A model generated the notes under the pieces. The model was given only the letters and a program-made list of their open reading frames with translations, did not search any database and was not told the origin of the DNA. From assembly GCF_001747095.1 (NCBI RefSeq), contig NZ_MDGP01000001.1, positions 2,401,001 through 2,465,000 of the forward strand: DNA of 64,000 nucleotides, given 5' to 3'. This DNA comes from Roseivirga sp. 4D4 (GTDB lineage Bacteria; Bacteroidota; Bacteroidia; Cytophagales; Cyclobacteriaceae). Below, piece after piece: positions 8,946 through 17,676 of this stretch; position 1 is the stretch's first letter, and the number at the start of each line of letters is the position of its first letter. Made by a program: the position numbers and the translations under genes.

Positions 8946-11696
8946 CTACCTGTGATTAGTAAGTTCCAAGCCTTGATTAATACCCTTTTCTATTGCCGGA
9001 ACTCCTCTTTCCATCCATACAGGTTTTGGAGCACCCTTTAGGTAATAGTCGAAGAACTGCGCCATTCGCACATTAAAGTCTTTTCTGTTCTGTCGTTTCA
9101 ATGGCCAGTGAGGTTCTCCATTATAGTTGAGGAACCACGAAGGCTTTCCTAATCTTCTCAAGGAAACAAAGAACTCAATACCCTGATACCATGGTACGTG
9201 ACCATCGGCATCATTATGCATAATCAATAGTGGTGTATTGATCTTGTCGATATTGAAAATTGGAGAATTCTCAATGTATCGTGCTGGGTACTCCCAAGGC
9301 GTTCCCCCAATTCTACTTTGGGTATGCTCATATTGAAACTGACGACTTAATCCTGTCCACCAACGAATACCACCATAAGCACTGATCATGTTAGGCACGG
9401 GAGCACCTGATTCTGCTGCTTTAAAGATGTCAGTCTTGGTAACCAAGTAAGCAATTTGATAGCCTCCCCAGCTATGGCCTTGCACACCAATATTGTCCTT
9501 GTCGATGAAACCCTTCTCAATCAATGAAGTAACACCCGGCACCACACTATTCAACGCACTCTCCCCTGGGTAACCAATACGGTAATGCACATCAGGATTG
9601 AAAATGACATAGCCCCTGCTTGTATACCAGCTATAGCTAATCGTAGAACGCCCGGCTGCCGGAGGCCTATGTCCAAAAACGCCATCCGAACTCTTCTCAT
9701 AGAAGTTCACAATCATCGGGTACTTCTTATTAGGGTCGAAGTTCTCTGGCTTAATCAACATTCCTGTCAATGGCTTTCCATCTAAAGAAGTCCAATGGAC
9801 AAGCTCCGAAGTTCCCCAGTTGTATTCCGATTGCTGTGGGTTAGCATCGGAAACTTGGGTTGTTTCCTTAAAAGAAAGGTCGGAAACATGAATGTTTGGA
9901 AACTCTACAAACGACTCTTTGGTAAACATTACATGATCAGCATCTTGTGCTTTTACTGGTCGGCCATATCTGAAAGGTCCTTCTAAAAGCTGTTTTCCTC
10001 TGCCATTCCTTGGGTTCAACTCATAATATCCGCTATGCTTATTCTCATTATTGAAAGTGGTCAGCAACCATTTCTCTTTCTTGTCAATAAATCGCGCTTC
10101 ATTATCCAAAGTCACATAGCGATACGTCATGCCTTGTTCACGACCTTTTGTAATTCTTTCTCCCTCACCGGTTTCAGGATTGTATTCCCAAATATCATAT
10201 CGATCATAGATCAAGATACTTTTATCATCTTCCGTCCATCCTGCTGATCCATAGGCGCTCGGAAAGTTCGGTGAATCATTTAATTCGTTATAAAACACCT
10301 CTCCTTTCGTAAGCGATCGGTAGTTCTCTGTATTCAAATTATAAGCAAACCAAGCACTATCAGCAGCACTATACCCATAAGCATAGTTTCCACCAGGACT
10401 TAAGCGCACCTGACCTCTTACCTTTTTAAAAGCAGACTTAACGGCTCCAGTTTCAACATCAACTAGGCTGTAGTCACTATAAGAGCCACCTTCCCATTGC
10501 CTTTGTAGTTCATAAGGCGCAGATGTACTGGCCAAAGCAAGCTTGGCATTTCCCTCATCGCCCAAGGACACATTGGGTAATTCCGTGGTGGCCAGCTGAA
10601 CCATTTGATTCCCTTTATTTAGGTGGATCGTTGCCAGGTAAGACTTTCTCCGATCGTTCTCCAGCTGTAATTCTTGAACCGTATAGAGTCTCGGTTCGTC
10701 ATAAGTCCAAACCTCAACATTCACGATTTCCTCATCGAGCAGGGAAGTGTCTTGCAAAATGGGAGGAGTTCCTAAGCCGAAGTAGAGCTTCGACTCATCC
10801 TCTGCATAGCTAATGGATCGATCGGCCGATACGCGATAGCCATCAGGAGCACTCTCCTTATCTACCAGTTTTTCAGCCGTATCCATTCCTTTCGACCATG
10901 AATACAAAGCATTCGGCCTCACCAGAGCTTTCGTAGTGTCTAAGTCAGCCACAAAGGACACATGTTCTCCCGAAGCACTAATACTCATTTGTGGATATTC
11001 TGCCTTCTTGGCTGAAAATATCTGTTTTGGACCTTCTCCTTTGAGTTCATCAATATATACCCCAGGTGTCTCCAAATTCAGCGGGCCTGATACATAGGTA
11101 AGTGCTTGTCCATCTTTGGCAAAAGCATATTTCTTAACATATTTCAGTGTGTCTTGCTGACCATTATTTAGATTTCTAATGATGGTATGGTAACCGTTCT
11201 TGCCACTGGGTTTTTCCCCTTTATCAGAAGCCACCGCATTGGCATCCAGTTGATATGCTAAAAAGCCACCCCACTTCTGAGGCATTCTAAAATTCCTTAC
11301 CATCGGAATCTTCACCAAAGCTTTTGTCTTTAGGTTTAGGATGCCCAAAGAGTCTTTTGGCATATCATCACTCTTGGTTTTTTGTCTTTTCAATTCCCTT
11401 ATTGATGACTGCCAAGGTTTAATAGTGAATACTGCAAAGTCACTATAATAGGTGAACTGGCCGCTATATCCACGATCATATTCAAACACCATATTTCCAT
11501 TGGTATCTTTTATTTTCAGGAAGTTATCTTCTTCCCCTTTTTCCAGCGAATACATAATGAACTCTCCATTTCGGGAGATACGCTGATTTTCTATGGTATT
11601 CCAGATATCAAAATCAGGATGGTCGAGTGTTTTCTTTTGTCCAAAAGCCGTAACGGAGATAAGTAGACAAAGGATGGTTAGGATATTGGTTTTCAT
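8946..11696 (-). CDS. Secreted S9-family (prolyl oligopeptidase-like) serine peptidase
   Basis: 916 residues with signal peptide MKTNILTILCLLISVTAFGQ. The first two thirds form a beta-propeller-like region; the C-terminal alpha/beta-hydrolase domain has nucleophile Ser742 (GHSWGGYQ), acid Asp831 (HNDADGHVP) and His863 (GEPHWPLKR). This is the architecture of the large dipeptidyl-peptidase-like S9 enzymes, which degrade peptides in the periplasm or outside the cell. The protein is longer than classical DPP4 or POP (700-750), due to an extended N-terminal half. It lies 33 bases upstream of the aminotransferase on the same strand and may be co-transcribed with it. Confidence 0.9.
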   Translation of the reverse strand: MKTNILTILCLLISVTAFGQKKTLDHPDFDIWNTIENQRISRNGEFIMYSLEKGEEDNFLKIKDTNGNMVFEYDRGYSGQFTYYSDFAVFTIKPWQSSIRELKRQKTKSDDMPKDSLGILNLKTKALVKIPMVRNFRMPQKWGGFLAYQLDANAVASDKGEKPSGKNGYHTIIRNLNNGQQDTLKYVKKYAFAKDGQALTYVSGPLNLETPGVYIDELKGEGPKQIFSAKKAEYPQMSISASGEHVSFVADLDTTKALVRPNALYSWSKGMDTAEKLVDKESAPDGYRVSADRSISYAEDESKLYFGLGTPPILQDTSLLDEEIVNVEVWTYDEPRLYTVQELQLENDRRKSYLATIHLNKGNQMVQLATTELPNVSLGDEGNAKLALASTSAPYELQRQWEGGSYSDYSLVDVETGAVKSAFKKVRGQVRLSPGGNYAYGYSAADSAWFAYNLNTENYRSLTKGEVFYNELNDSPNFPSAYGSAGWTEDDKSILIYDRYDIWEYNPETGEGERITKGREQGMTYRYVTLDNEARFIDKKEKWLLTTFNNENKHSGYYELNPRNGRGKQLLEGPFRYGRPVKAQDADHVMFTKESFVEFPNIHVSDLSFKETTQVSDANPQQSEYNWGTSELVHWTSLDGKPLTGMLIKPENFDPNKKYPMIVNFYEKSSDGVFGHRPPAAGRSTISYSWYTSRGYVIFNPDVHYRIGYPGESALNSVVPGVTSLIEKGFIDKDNIGVQGHSWGGYQIAYLVTKTDIFKAAESGAPVPNMISAYGGIRWWTGLSRQFQYEHTQSRIGGTPWEYPARYIENSPIFNIDKINTPLLIMHNDADGHVPWYQGIEFFVSLRRLGKPSWFLNYNGEPHWPLKRQNRKDFNVRMAQFFDYYLKGAPKPVWMERGVPAIEKGINQGLELTNHR

Positions 11697-11876
11697 AAGC
11701 TGAAGGTTTCGATAACACTAATTTAAGAGGGATGAAGATAAGGACTTATCTTTTTTTACTACTGGCACCTCTGCCATTAGAAGCTGCCCACTCACCACCA
11801 CTAAAAATTCCGTATATTTTGAGTACTCAACCAAAACATGATTCGCCAAGTGAACTGGAAATTACCCTCTCTTTTG

Positions 11877-11935
11877 TCCTCCTCTCGAGCCTGCCTGATC
11901 AGTAGACAGGGAGGTGCTCGAAGAGCGGAGGAGGA
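11877..11935. repeat. Imperfect 59-base palindrome
   Basis: Outer arms TCCTCCTC and GAGGAGGA, inner arms CGAGC / GCTCG and CCTG / CAGG. It looks like a dispersed palindromic unit rather than a terminator, as no T-run follows. Confidence 0.6.
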
Positions 11936-11944
11936 AGTTTCAAA

Positions 11945-11983
11945 AACCCTCCCCCTAGCCCCCTCCAAAGGGGGACAGTTTCG
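11945..11983. repeat. C-rich intergenic repeat
   Basis: Contains CCCTCCCCCTAGCC followed by CCCTCC-AAA-GGGGGA, a short inverted repeat of five C against five G. This kind of CCCTAGCCCCC...GGGGGA unit recurs between genes in Bacteroidota genomes (established knowledge); only one copy is seen here. Confidence 0.55.
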
Positions 11984-12063
11984 TATTCAAAATTCCATTC
12001 TACAATGATCCGCAAAACCAACTACCCCTTTAAACATGATCCGATAGCGCTTCCTTAAAACCC

Positions 12064-12816
12064 ATGCTCAACTTCCTCAGAAAACTTAGACGCAACGAAA
12101 TGAAAAGCACCAGGTACCTGAAATATGCCTTTGGTGAGATTTTACTTGTAGTGATCGGTATCCTTATCGCATTCCAGGTTAACAATTGGAATGAAGGAAG
12201 AAAGCAAAGAATTGAAGAGACAAAGCTTCTTCAAAGCATCAAAGTAGACTTTGAACAAACGAAAGCCACACTACAAGCCTTGAACATCAGAAGAGAGGAA
12301 TCACTCTCTAACTTCAAAAGACTCATTGAGGTGAGAAATTCAGGTGACTTCTCCAATGAATTGCACATTGATACGCTATTGGCTAAGGCCACCTTCACCC
12401 CAACTTACAATGGCAACACCAGTTCTATTGCTATTGTGATCAACTCTGGCAAAATCAATCTATTGAGCAATGATTCATTGAAATCGATGCTGCTGGCCTG
12501 GCCATCGCAAATAGAGAATTTGATTGAAAGGGAATTGGATGCCAAAGTAGTCACCAATGAAGAATGGGTGCCTTTTGCACAGCGCTATACCTCCGTAAAT
12601 GATTGGTTCAAAAACTATAGTTTTCCTGCACCTTCGAAAGAAAGAGAATCCAAAGTTAGCAAAGACTATAAGGGCCTTTTCAATGATCGTAGATTTGAGA
12701 ATACCATAACCAAACTAGAACTGCTGTATATCGCTGCCAAAAGTCGAACAAATGGCCTAATCAACAGTACCAATTCGATCATTGAAATAATTGATGAGGA
12801 TCTCGAAAACAGATAA
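12064..12816 (+). CDS. DUF6090 family membrane protein (first of tandem pair)
   Basis: 250 residues. The family signature is clear: FLRKLRRN, then YLKYAFGEILLVVIGILIAFQVNNWNEGRK, i.e. one membrane helix at about 20-42 followed directly by a long, mostly helical domain with coiled-coil character (RIEETKLLQSIKVDFEQTKATLQALN). DUF6090 proteins are very common in Bacteroidota, often in tandem arrays, and have no known function. The next gene is a paralogue beginning 8 bases later. Confidence 0.85.
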   Translation: MLNFLRKLRRNEMKSTRYLKYAFGEILLVVIGILIAFQVNNWNEGRKQRIEETKLLQSIKVDFEQTKATLQALNIRREESLSNFKRLIEVRNSGDFSNELHIDTLLAKATFTPTYNGNTSSIAIVINSGKINLLSNDSLKSMLLAWPSQIENLIERELDAKVVTNEEWVPFAQRYTSVNDWFKNYSFPAPSKERESKVSKDYKGLFNDRRFENTITKLELLYIAAKSRTNGLINSTNSIIEIIDEDLENR

Positions 12817-12824
12817 ACTAAGTA

Positions 12825-13526
12825 ATGCCCAACATCTTCCGAAAGCTTAGACGTTCCAATATGAAATCAACCAAGTATTTGAAATATGCAGTGGGTGAAA
12901 TTTTCCTTGTAGTCATAGGTATCCTGATCGCTTTGAGTATCAACAATTGGAACACCAAAAATCAATTCTCCAAGTGGGAAAAACAGTACCTGATTGACCT
13001 AGAGAATGAGTTAAGTGCAAACCTTGAGCAACTTCAGGAAGTAGATTCAATCCAGAGTTTAGTGGGTGAATCTCTTGAAAGGACCATCGCAGTATTAGAA
13101 AATGATCCTGAGAATATCAATGAGCTAAACCTTAACTACCAAATAGTTCAATCTCAAAACCCTACTTTCTTCCCCACATCAGGAGTATATGAGACGTCTC
13201 TAGCCTCTGGGAAAATAGAAGAGATTAAGAACAACAAGCTCAAATACGAGATTATGAATTTGTACAACCGCTATTTTGAACGTACTATGTACAATGGTGA
13301 GGTGCTGGATGGTGTAGTAGAAAAAATTGACTGGGACATTCTGATCTATTGGGACTCTAGAACCCAAAAGTTTAAACCCCTAAAAAAAGCCTATGGAAGT
13401 GAATTGATCAAGCTCATGAACTATCACTTGGAACAAAATCAAGTTTATACACAAATAGTCAAAACCAACATTACCAAGTTGATTGAACTCAAATCTTCGG
13501 TTGATCAAGAATTAAACAACACTTGA
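12825..13526 (+). CDS. DUF6090 family membrane protein (second of tandem pair)
   Basis: 233 residues. The N-terminal 45 residues closely match the preceding gene (FRKLRRSNMKSTKYLKYA, GEIFLVVIGILIALSINNWN), while the helical remainder has diverged. This pattern, fixed membrane anchor and variable C-terminal domain, is typical of tandem DUF6090 genes. No function is known; the two probably form one transcript ending at the terminator at 13716. Confidence 0.85.
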   Translation: MPNIFRKLRRSNMKSTKYLKYAVGEIFLVVIGILIALSINNWNTKNQFSKWEKQYLIDLENELSANLEQLQEVDSIQSLVGESLERTIAVLENDPENINELNLNYQIVQSQNPTFFPTSGVYETSLASGKIEEIKNNKLKYEIMNLYNRYFERTMYNGEVLDGVVEKIDWDILIYWDSRTQKFKPLKKAYGSELIKLMNYHLEQNQVYTQIVKTNITKLIELKSSVDQELNNT

Positions 13527-13715
13527 CCTTCTTGCTAAACTTATCGCATAGAAACTCGTGATAGCGACTGATTAAATACTCCGGATTATCTAAACAATTC
13601 TTATCAACAGTCTGATTGACATTGCATAAGCTTATCTTGCATACCAGCTAGTTGGTAGTTTGGAGTGAATTAAGATTGATGATAATTTAAATCTAACTTC
13701 TGGTAAAAGCTTAAG

Positions 13716-13750
13716 AAACAGCCCTCTGGTGCAGACAGGAGGGCTGTTTT
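13716..13750 (+). terminator. Strong hairpin terminator after DUF6090 genes
   Basis: Perfect 11-bp stem AAACAGCCCTC / GAGGGCTGTTT with a 12-base loop, followed by TTTTGG. It lies between convergent units; the minus-strand side lacks a long T-run, so it mainly serves the plus strand. It sits about 190 bases past the DUF6090 stop; the space between shows only a small palindrome (ACCAGCTAGTTGGT). Confidence 0.75.
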
Positions 13751-13752
13751 GG

Positions 13753-14397
13753 TTAATTCTTTTTCGAAGCTTCCCAGGCGGCTACGCGTTTCTTGTGAGC
13801 TTCCACATCCCATTTTAGGTTCCAGTATGCGATGTATTCTTCAATGGTTCCCAGGCCTACCGAGGCCCTTCTTTCATTGACTTTTTCGGGCTCAATCATA
13901 GGTAGCACATACAACTCCCCCGTTTCCTTGTCATTCCTTAGTTGGCTCCCATAGATCTGTTTCTTTCCTGTTTTAGTAGCCACCCGGTCTTCCAGCAGGG
14001 CAAGATTCTCTGAGCGTGCCTTTCCATCCTTCACTGCCCGTCTGATCATTGGCAACCGCCTGATCTGGACATCGAGTTTTGCATGTTGAATAACCAGAAA
14101 AAGTGCCACATTGCCTTTTGAGCCAACTACGTCCACTCCCAGCCAACCATGCTCATCCAGTATATCGTTTACTCGTTTGGTATGTAGAGAGTCAATTTCC
14201 ATAATTTCATCCCATTTGGCCTTGACTTTTGGATCATCATTTCCTAGTTCGTCAATCAAGGCAATGACTTCATGCCTATGCTTAGAATCTTTTTCGAGCA
14301 TGGCCTCCAACTCCTTGGCTAGGGCTTCATTGTACACCTCCTGCCCTAACAAGGGCGTGGATAGAAGTAGTAATAACAATTTTAATAGCTGTCTCAT
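13753..14397 (-). CDS. Secreted DUF6624 domain protein
   Basis: 214 residues from the Met at 14397, which gives the signal peptide MRQLLKLLLLLLSTPLLGQ; an upstream in-frame Met at 14430 would overlap the preceding gene. The domain is recognised by DEHGWLGVDVVGSKGNVALF, LVIQHAKLDVQIR, LLEDRVATKTGKKQIYGSQL and the closing VNERRASVGLGTIEEYIAYW. DUF6624 is of unknown function. The stop of the secreted protein gene upstream lies 8 bases before this start, so the two form an operon. Confidence 0.75.
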   Translation of the reverse strand: MRQLLKLLLLLLSTPLLGQEVYNEALAKELEAMLEKDSKHRHEVIALIDELGNDDPKVKAKWDEIMEIDSLHTKRVNDILDEHGWLGVDVVGSKGNVALFLVIQHAKLDVQIRRLPMIRRAVKDGKARSENLALLEDRVATKTGKKQIYGSQLRNDKETGELYVLPMIEPEKVNERRASVGLGTIEEYIAYWNLKWDVEAHKKRVAAWEASKKN

Positions 14398-14405
14398 ATC
14401 TCGGA

Positions 14406-14945
14406 TTATTCTTTGATCATTACTGCCCACATCGTCCTTACCTTCATCTTTTCCTGTGCCTTTAGCTGTTCTGCAATTTGCTCGTCATTCAAACCCATCT
14501 CCCTGTAAGCGTCAAGCGTTGCTTGATCGGTCTTAAATTTCTGTCTCATTTCTCCAGTAGTTCCAATAATAGCGACCCAGCCATCAGGCTCTCCATTCAT
14601 CATTTGCACAAAGGGTACCTCAATGGATGGATGTGAACTGCCTTGCCCATAAATCGAGGTGATCTGAGCAAATACATGGCCTTTGAGAATAGTAATGAAT
14701 CCCGCGTCCGTCCAGTGTTCAAGACGTGCCCTACCTGTGGAGTCCCTTTTGCCCAACTCCCAACCCACTCTTATTGGGTTTCCATTCCTCACATAATCAT
14801 TAAGCTCTTCCAAGCTTCCACTGATTCTATTTCCCTCTCTGTCTGCTTCGTAAACGACCTTGTACAAGCTACCTTCTTGAGCCGATAGTAAGCTGCTTAC
14901 ACAAAAGACGAGCAAACCTGTGATTAATAAATTTCTGAGTTTCAT
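14406..14945 (-). CDS. Secreted protein related to the 15873 lipoprotein
   Basis: 179 residues with signal peptide MKLRNLLITGLLVFCVSSLLSA. I do not know a named family. The N-terminal 75 residues align with the lipoprotein encoded at 15873 on the other side of the LytTR gene: EADREGNRISGSLEELNDYVRNGNPIRVGW here against KNDKEGNAILGSKMELINAIRNGNEIRIAW there, followed by a shared ILxxxxVxAxI segment. The pair are therefore paralogues flanking a regulator, divergently transcribed. The C-terminal part (VAIIGTTGEMRQKF, MWAVMIKE) also resembles VVITTKGEFDAVW. Likely periplasmic; function unknown. Confidence 0.75.
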   Translation of the reverse strand: MKLRNLLITGLLVFCVSSLLSAQEGSLYKVVYEADREGNRISGSLEELNDYVRNGNPIRVGWELGKRDSTGRARLEHWTDAGFITILKGHVFAQITSIYGQGSSHPSIEVPFVQMMNGEPDGWVAIIGTTGEMRQKFKTDQATLDAYREMGLNDEQIAEQLKAQEKMKVRTMWAVMIKE

Positions 14946-15077
14946 GTTCTTTTTTGAGGAAATCTGGGCTCTTCAAGTGCTATTCAGAAATTAATTCAAC
15001 AAACAACCAGTTAACATCTACAAACGACACCAGCCTTATACGCTTCAAAATCGTATTTTAGATAGCTCGCATTTGAT

Positions 15078-15869
15078 ATGAACTCTAGACATAAAAAGAT
15101 ATATCAACACCTCGGCTTTTGGCTAGTCTTTTGGTTTGTTCAATCATTACTTTTCAGTGGGGGGAGACATTTGGATTTTTACCTAGTAAAAAACCTAGTC
15201 ATTGTTGGACTACAGATCATCATCGTATATGTGAACTGGCATCTCTTATTTCGATTGATCGCCACTAAGCGTTACCTACTCTTCTCGCTTATCTCCATAA
15301 GCTTAGTATACCTCATCTACTCCGTTGCCTATACTCTAATTGATGCAACACTTTCAATGGCCTTTCCAAACATTAAAGCCCTCACACCTTATAAATTCAG
15401 GTGGGTCACTTCCTTCTGGACGATTCTTTCAGGATCGGCCCCATACTCCATTGCACTCTTAGGCAGTACCGTATTTGGCCTTATTAGAGAAAACAATAAC
15501 CTAATCAATCAAACACCTGCAAGTGAAACGTTCGAAAAGCCTGAGGAGGAAGTTGAAAACACCTTAATGCTTAAAGAGGGAAAAGTGATTCATAGACTGG
15601 CCATAGAAGATATTCTCTTTGTCCAAGGGATGAAAGAGTATGTAAGTTGGCATACCAAAGACAAAAGATTGGTGACACTCCATTCGCTTAGCAGTTTGGA
15701 AGATCAGTTAGGAGATAAAGGTTTTTTGCGCACCCATAAGTCCTTTATTGTGAATACAAAGTGTGTCAATGCCATTCGCTATGACTCACTCGAAATCCCT
15801 GGTACCAAAATACCCATAGGCCGAAGTTACCGCAGCCGTGTCCAAGATTGCTTTCAATCCGAAATTTAG
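15078..15869 (+). CDS. Membrane-bound LytTR-domain transcription regulator
   Basis: 263 residues. Four hydrophobic helices occupy about residues 10-145 (LGFWLVFWFVQSLLF, VIVGLQIIIVYVNWHLLF, LFSLISISLVYLIYSV, SIALLGSTVFGLI); a charged linker leads to a LytTR DNA-binding domain at about 163-260 (EDILFVQGMKEYVSW, LHSLSSLEDQLGDKGFLRTHKSFIVN, IPIGRSYR). There is no response-regulator receiver domain and no kinase. The membrane half resembles the sensor part of LytS/YehU-type histidine kinases, so it looks like a one-component regulator that binds DNA from the membrane. Neighbours: a lipoprotein 3 bases downstream and its divergent paralogue upstream, which are the likely targets or signal partners. 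Confidence 0.85.
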   Translation: MNSRHKKIYQHLGFWLVFWFVQSLLFSGGRHLDFYLVKNLVIVGLQIIIVYVNWHLLFRLIATKRYLLFSLISISLVYLIYSVAYTLIDATLSMAFPNIKALTPYKFRWVTSFWTILSGSAPYSIALLGSTVFGLIRENNNLINQTPASETFEKPEEEVENTLMLKEGKVIHRLAIEDILFVQGMKEYVSWHTKDKRLVTLHSLSSLEDQLGDKGFLRTHKSFIVNTKCVNAIRYDSLEIPGTKIPIGRSYRSRVQDCFQSEI

Positions 15870-15872
15870 ATT

Positions 15873-16376
15873 ATGAAAAGACTCTATTCGTTGTTTATCG
15901 TTATCAGTTTCAGTCTAAGCTCGGGCTGTCAGGAAAAGAATGATTGGGTTCCAGTCTACAAAAATGACAAGGAGGGAAATGCAATCCTGGGAAGCAAAAT
16001 GGAATTGATCAATGCAATCCGCAATGGAAATGAGATTCGAATCGCCTGGGGTTCCGAAGGAAAAACACATCGCATTGAACATATCAGTGATCCTACGTGG
16101 ATCGCTATTTTGGACGAAACCGAGGTAATTGCTCATATAGATCCGCAAGTACTATCCACTGTCGACTGGGACACGCTCTCTGCAGATTACGCGGATTCCA
16201 CCAAGCTATCGCAAGAATGGAGAGTGGTCATTACAACAAAAGGGGAATTCGATGCGGTGTGGTATGATCAGGCTAACCATAAAGTGCTTCAGCGATGGCC
16301 ACAAAACCATGTGATGACTTGGTTTGTAAAAGGAGTGGTCAAGGAAAATGCTGCCCCTTTCTATCAACCCAAATAA
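15873..16376 (+). CDS. Lipoprotein co-transcribed with LytTR regulator
   Basis: 167 residues. Lipoprotein signal MKRLYSLFIVISFSLSSGC with the modified Cys at 19. It starts 3 bases after the LytTR stop, so it is almost certainly in the same operon. It is paralogous to the secreted protein at 14406-14945 over the YKxDKEGNAILGSKxEL...IRNGNEIRIAW region. A sensory or ligand-binding partner of the membrane LytTR protein is possible but only inferred from position. Confidence 0.75.
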   Translation: MKRLYSLFIVISFSLSSGCQEKNDWVPVYKNDKEGNAILGSKMELINAIRNGNEIRIAWGSEGKTHRIEHISDPTWIAILDETEVIAHIDPQVLSTVDWDTLSADYADSTKLSQEWRVVITTKGEFDAVWYDQANHKVLQRWPQNHVMTWFVKGVVKENAAPFYQPK

Positions 16377-16430
16377 ACTCTTTGGTTACCTCAGCCTGTC
16401 TTCTTTCCCGATAATCTACTATTTTGGAGC

Positions 16431-17363
16431 ATGTCGAAAGAAGGACATATTCCTCTATTAAAGACCATCTCTGATTTTTACCAGACCTTAAGGATTGGTA
16501 CTCCCCAAGGAGATGACTTTTCTATAATGCGCATAGAGGACCAGCCAGATACGAAGTTGGTAGAAATGCCCTTGTTCCGCTGTAACTTCTATAGGCTAGT
16601 CTTCTTAACAAGCCCCGGAGTGATTTGGAACCTGCCAGACCAGCAGTTTTCGAATTCAATAGATAGCATCTACTTCTCGCATCCTGGAAAGTTGGAAAGT
16701 TGGGTCATTGACAGAAAGATATCCGGGTATCTAGTTTGCTTCACAGATGACTTTGCTGGCATCAATGCGCTTCACTCTACCTTTCAAGAGGCATATCCCT
16801 ACTTCCACCTAGACTCACAGTCTATATTAAGGATGGAAGAAAGCACTGCCGCAGCCATAAAGCAGACGCTTGAAAAAATGCTGATGGAAATGAACTCAAA
16901 TCAGCCCGATAAAAAGGAAATGCTCAGAAATCTGCTTCAACAATACTTAATTCAGGTCAGGCGAGTATATACTGATCAATTTGGTACTGAGGCCGGGCAG
17001 CAAAGTAATCCACTATCGATCTATAACAAGTTCAAAAAAGAAGTTGCCACGTATTTTCAATTACTAGCAGATTCCAAGACACACCAACAAGCCTCGGTAG
17101 CACTAATAGCAGCAAGAGTCAACTTAAACCCAAGTTATCTAAATACTGTAATAAAGAACCTGACAGGCAAGACTGCGTCTGATTACATCCATCACCAGAC
17201 CCTATTGGAAATAAAAAGCTACCTGATGCACACCGATCTTCAGATGGCAGAAATCTCTCACAGATTAGGTTTTACTAACATATCTTACTTCAACAGGTTT
17301 TTTAAGCGACTTACACAGTCCACCCCCCTTAAGTTTAGGAGAGCCAATCGGCTTTTACAGTAA
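16431..17363 (+). CDS. AraC-family transcription regulator
   Basis: 310 residues. The N-terminal half is a cupin-like sensing domain; the C-terminal 100 residues carry the double helix-turn-helix of AraC (VALIAARVNLNPSYLNTVIK, then MAEISHRLGFTNISYFNRFF, ending KRLTQSTPLKFR). The family binds DNA as activators answering a small ligand. The downstream genes are a small membrane protein and an aldo/keto reductase on the same strand, with a 9-bp palindrome in the gap, so they are plausible targets. Confidence 0.88.
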   Translation: MSKEGHIPLLKTISDFYQTLRIGTPQGDDFSIMRIEDQPDTKLVEMPLFRCNFYRLVFLTSPGVIWNLPDQQFSNSIDSIYFSHPGKLESWVIDRKISGYLVCFTDDFAGINALHSTFQEAYPYFHLDSQSILRMEESTAAAIKQTLEKMLMEMNSNQPDKKEMLRNLLQQYLIQVRRVYTDQFGTEAGQQSNPLSIYNKFKKEVATYFQLLADSKTHQQASVALIAARVNLNPSYLNTVIKNLTGKTASDYIHHQTLLEIKSYLMHTDLQMAEISHRLGFTNISYFNRFFKRLTQSTPLKFRRANRLLQ

Positions 17364-17395
17364 AATCTATAATAAGTGTAATTTTTGAAATAGAT

Positions 17396-17419
17396 CATAT
17401 AAGGAATATGCCTTATATG
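17396..17419. promoter_or_regulatory. Perfect 9-bp palindrome upstream of reductase operon
   Basis: CATATAAGG - AATATG - CCTTATATG. No T-run follows, so it is not a terminator. It lies 54 bases before the small membrane gene and 32 bases after the AraC gene, a sensible operator position. Confidence 0.45.
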
Positions 17420-17473
17420 GCCCGTATCATTGTATTGTCAACAAAGACAAAATTGAAAAATTGAAATACAGTG

Positions 17474-17674
17474 ATGAGTAAATTAAAAAATGTAGTGACG
17501 CTTTGGGGTATAGTTTACCTCATAATCACTTTGCTCTTTTATGGCCTTAGCCAATGGCTATCGCCCATGCCCATTTACATGCGAACACTAGTCCTATCCG
17601 GACTTATGGTATTCATTTTACAATACCTGGTGTTGCCGGGTCTTAAAAGATTAAGAAACATTAAAACCAAATAA
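17474..17674 (+). CDS. Small two-helix membrane protein
   Basis: 66 residues from ATG 17474 (a GTG one codon earlier is also in frame). Two hydrophobic helices (VVTLWGIVYLIITLLFYGL and LVLSGLMVFILQYLVLPGL) with a basic tail LKRLRNIKTK, so both ends are probably cytoplasmic. It is followed 2 bases later by the aldo/keto reductase, so the two form an operon. Small proteins of this type occur beside oxidoreductases in Bacteroidota; no function is known. Confidence 0.7.
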   Translation: MSKLKNVVTLWGIVYLIITLLFYGLSQWLSPMPIYMRTLVLSGLMVFILQYLVLPGLKRLRNIKTK

Positions 17675-17676
17675 TC

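Larger units (their letters stand above)
11697..12063. other. Non-coding stretch with repeat elements
   Basis: This 367-base gap between the peptidase and the DUF6090 genes holds no credible gene. It contains an imperfect palindrome (11877-11935) and a C-rich/G-rich repeat (11945-11983), both listed separately, and must also contain the divergent promoters of the flanking genes, which I could not place. Confidence 0.7.
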
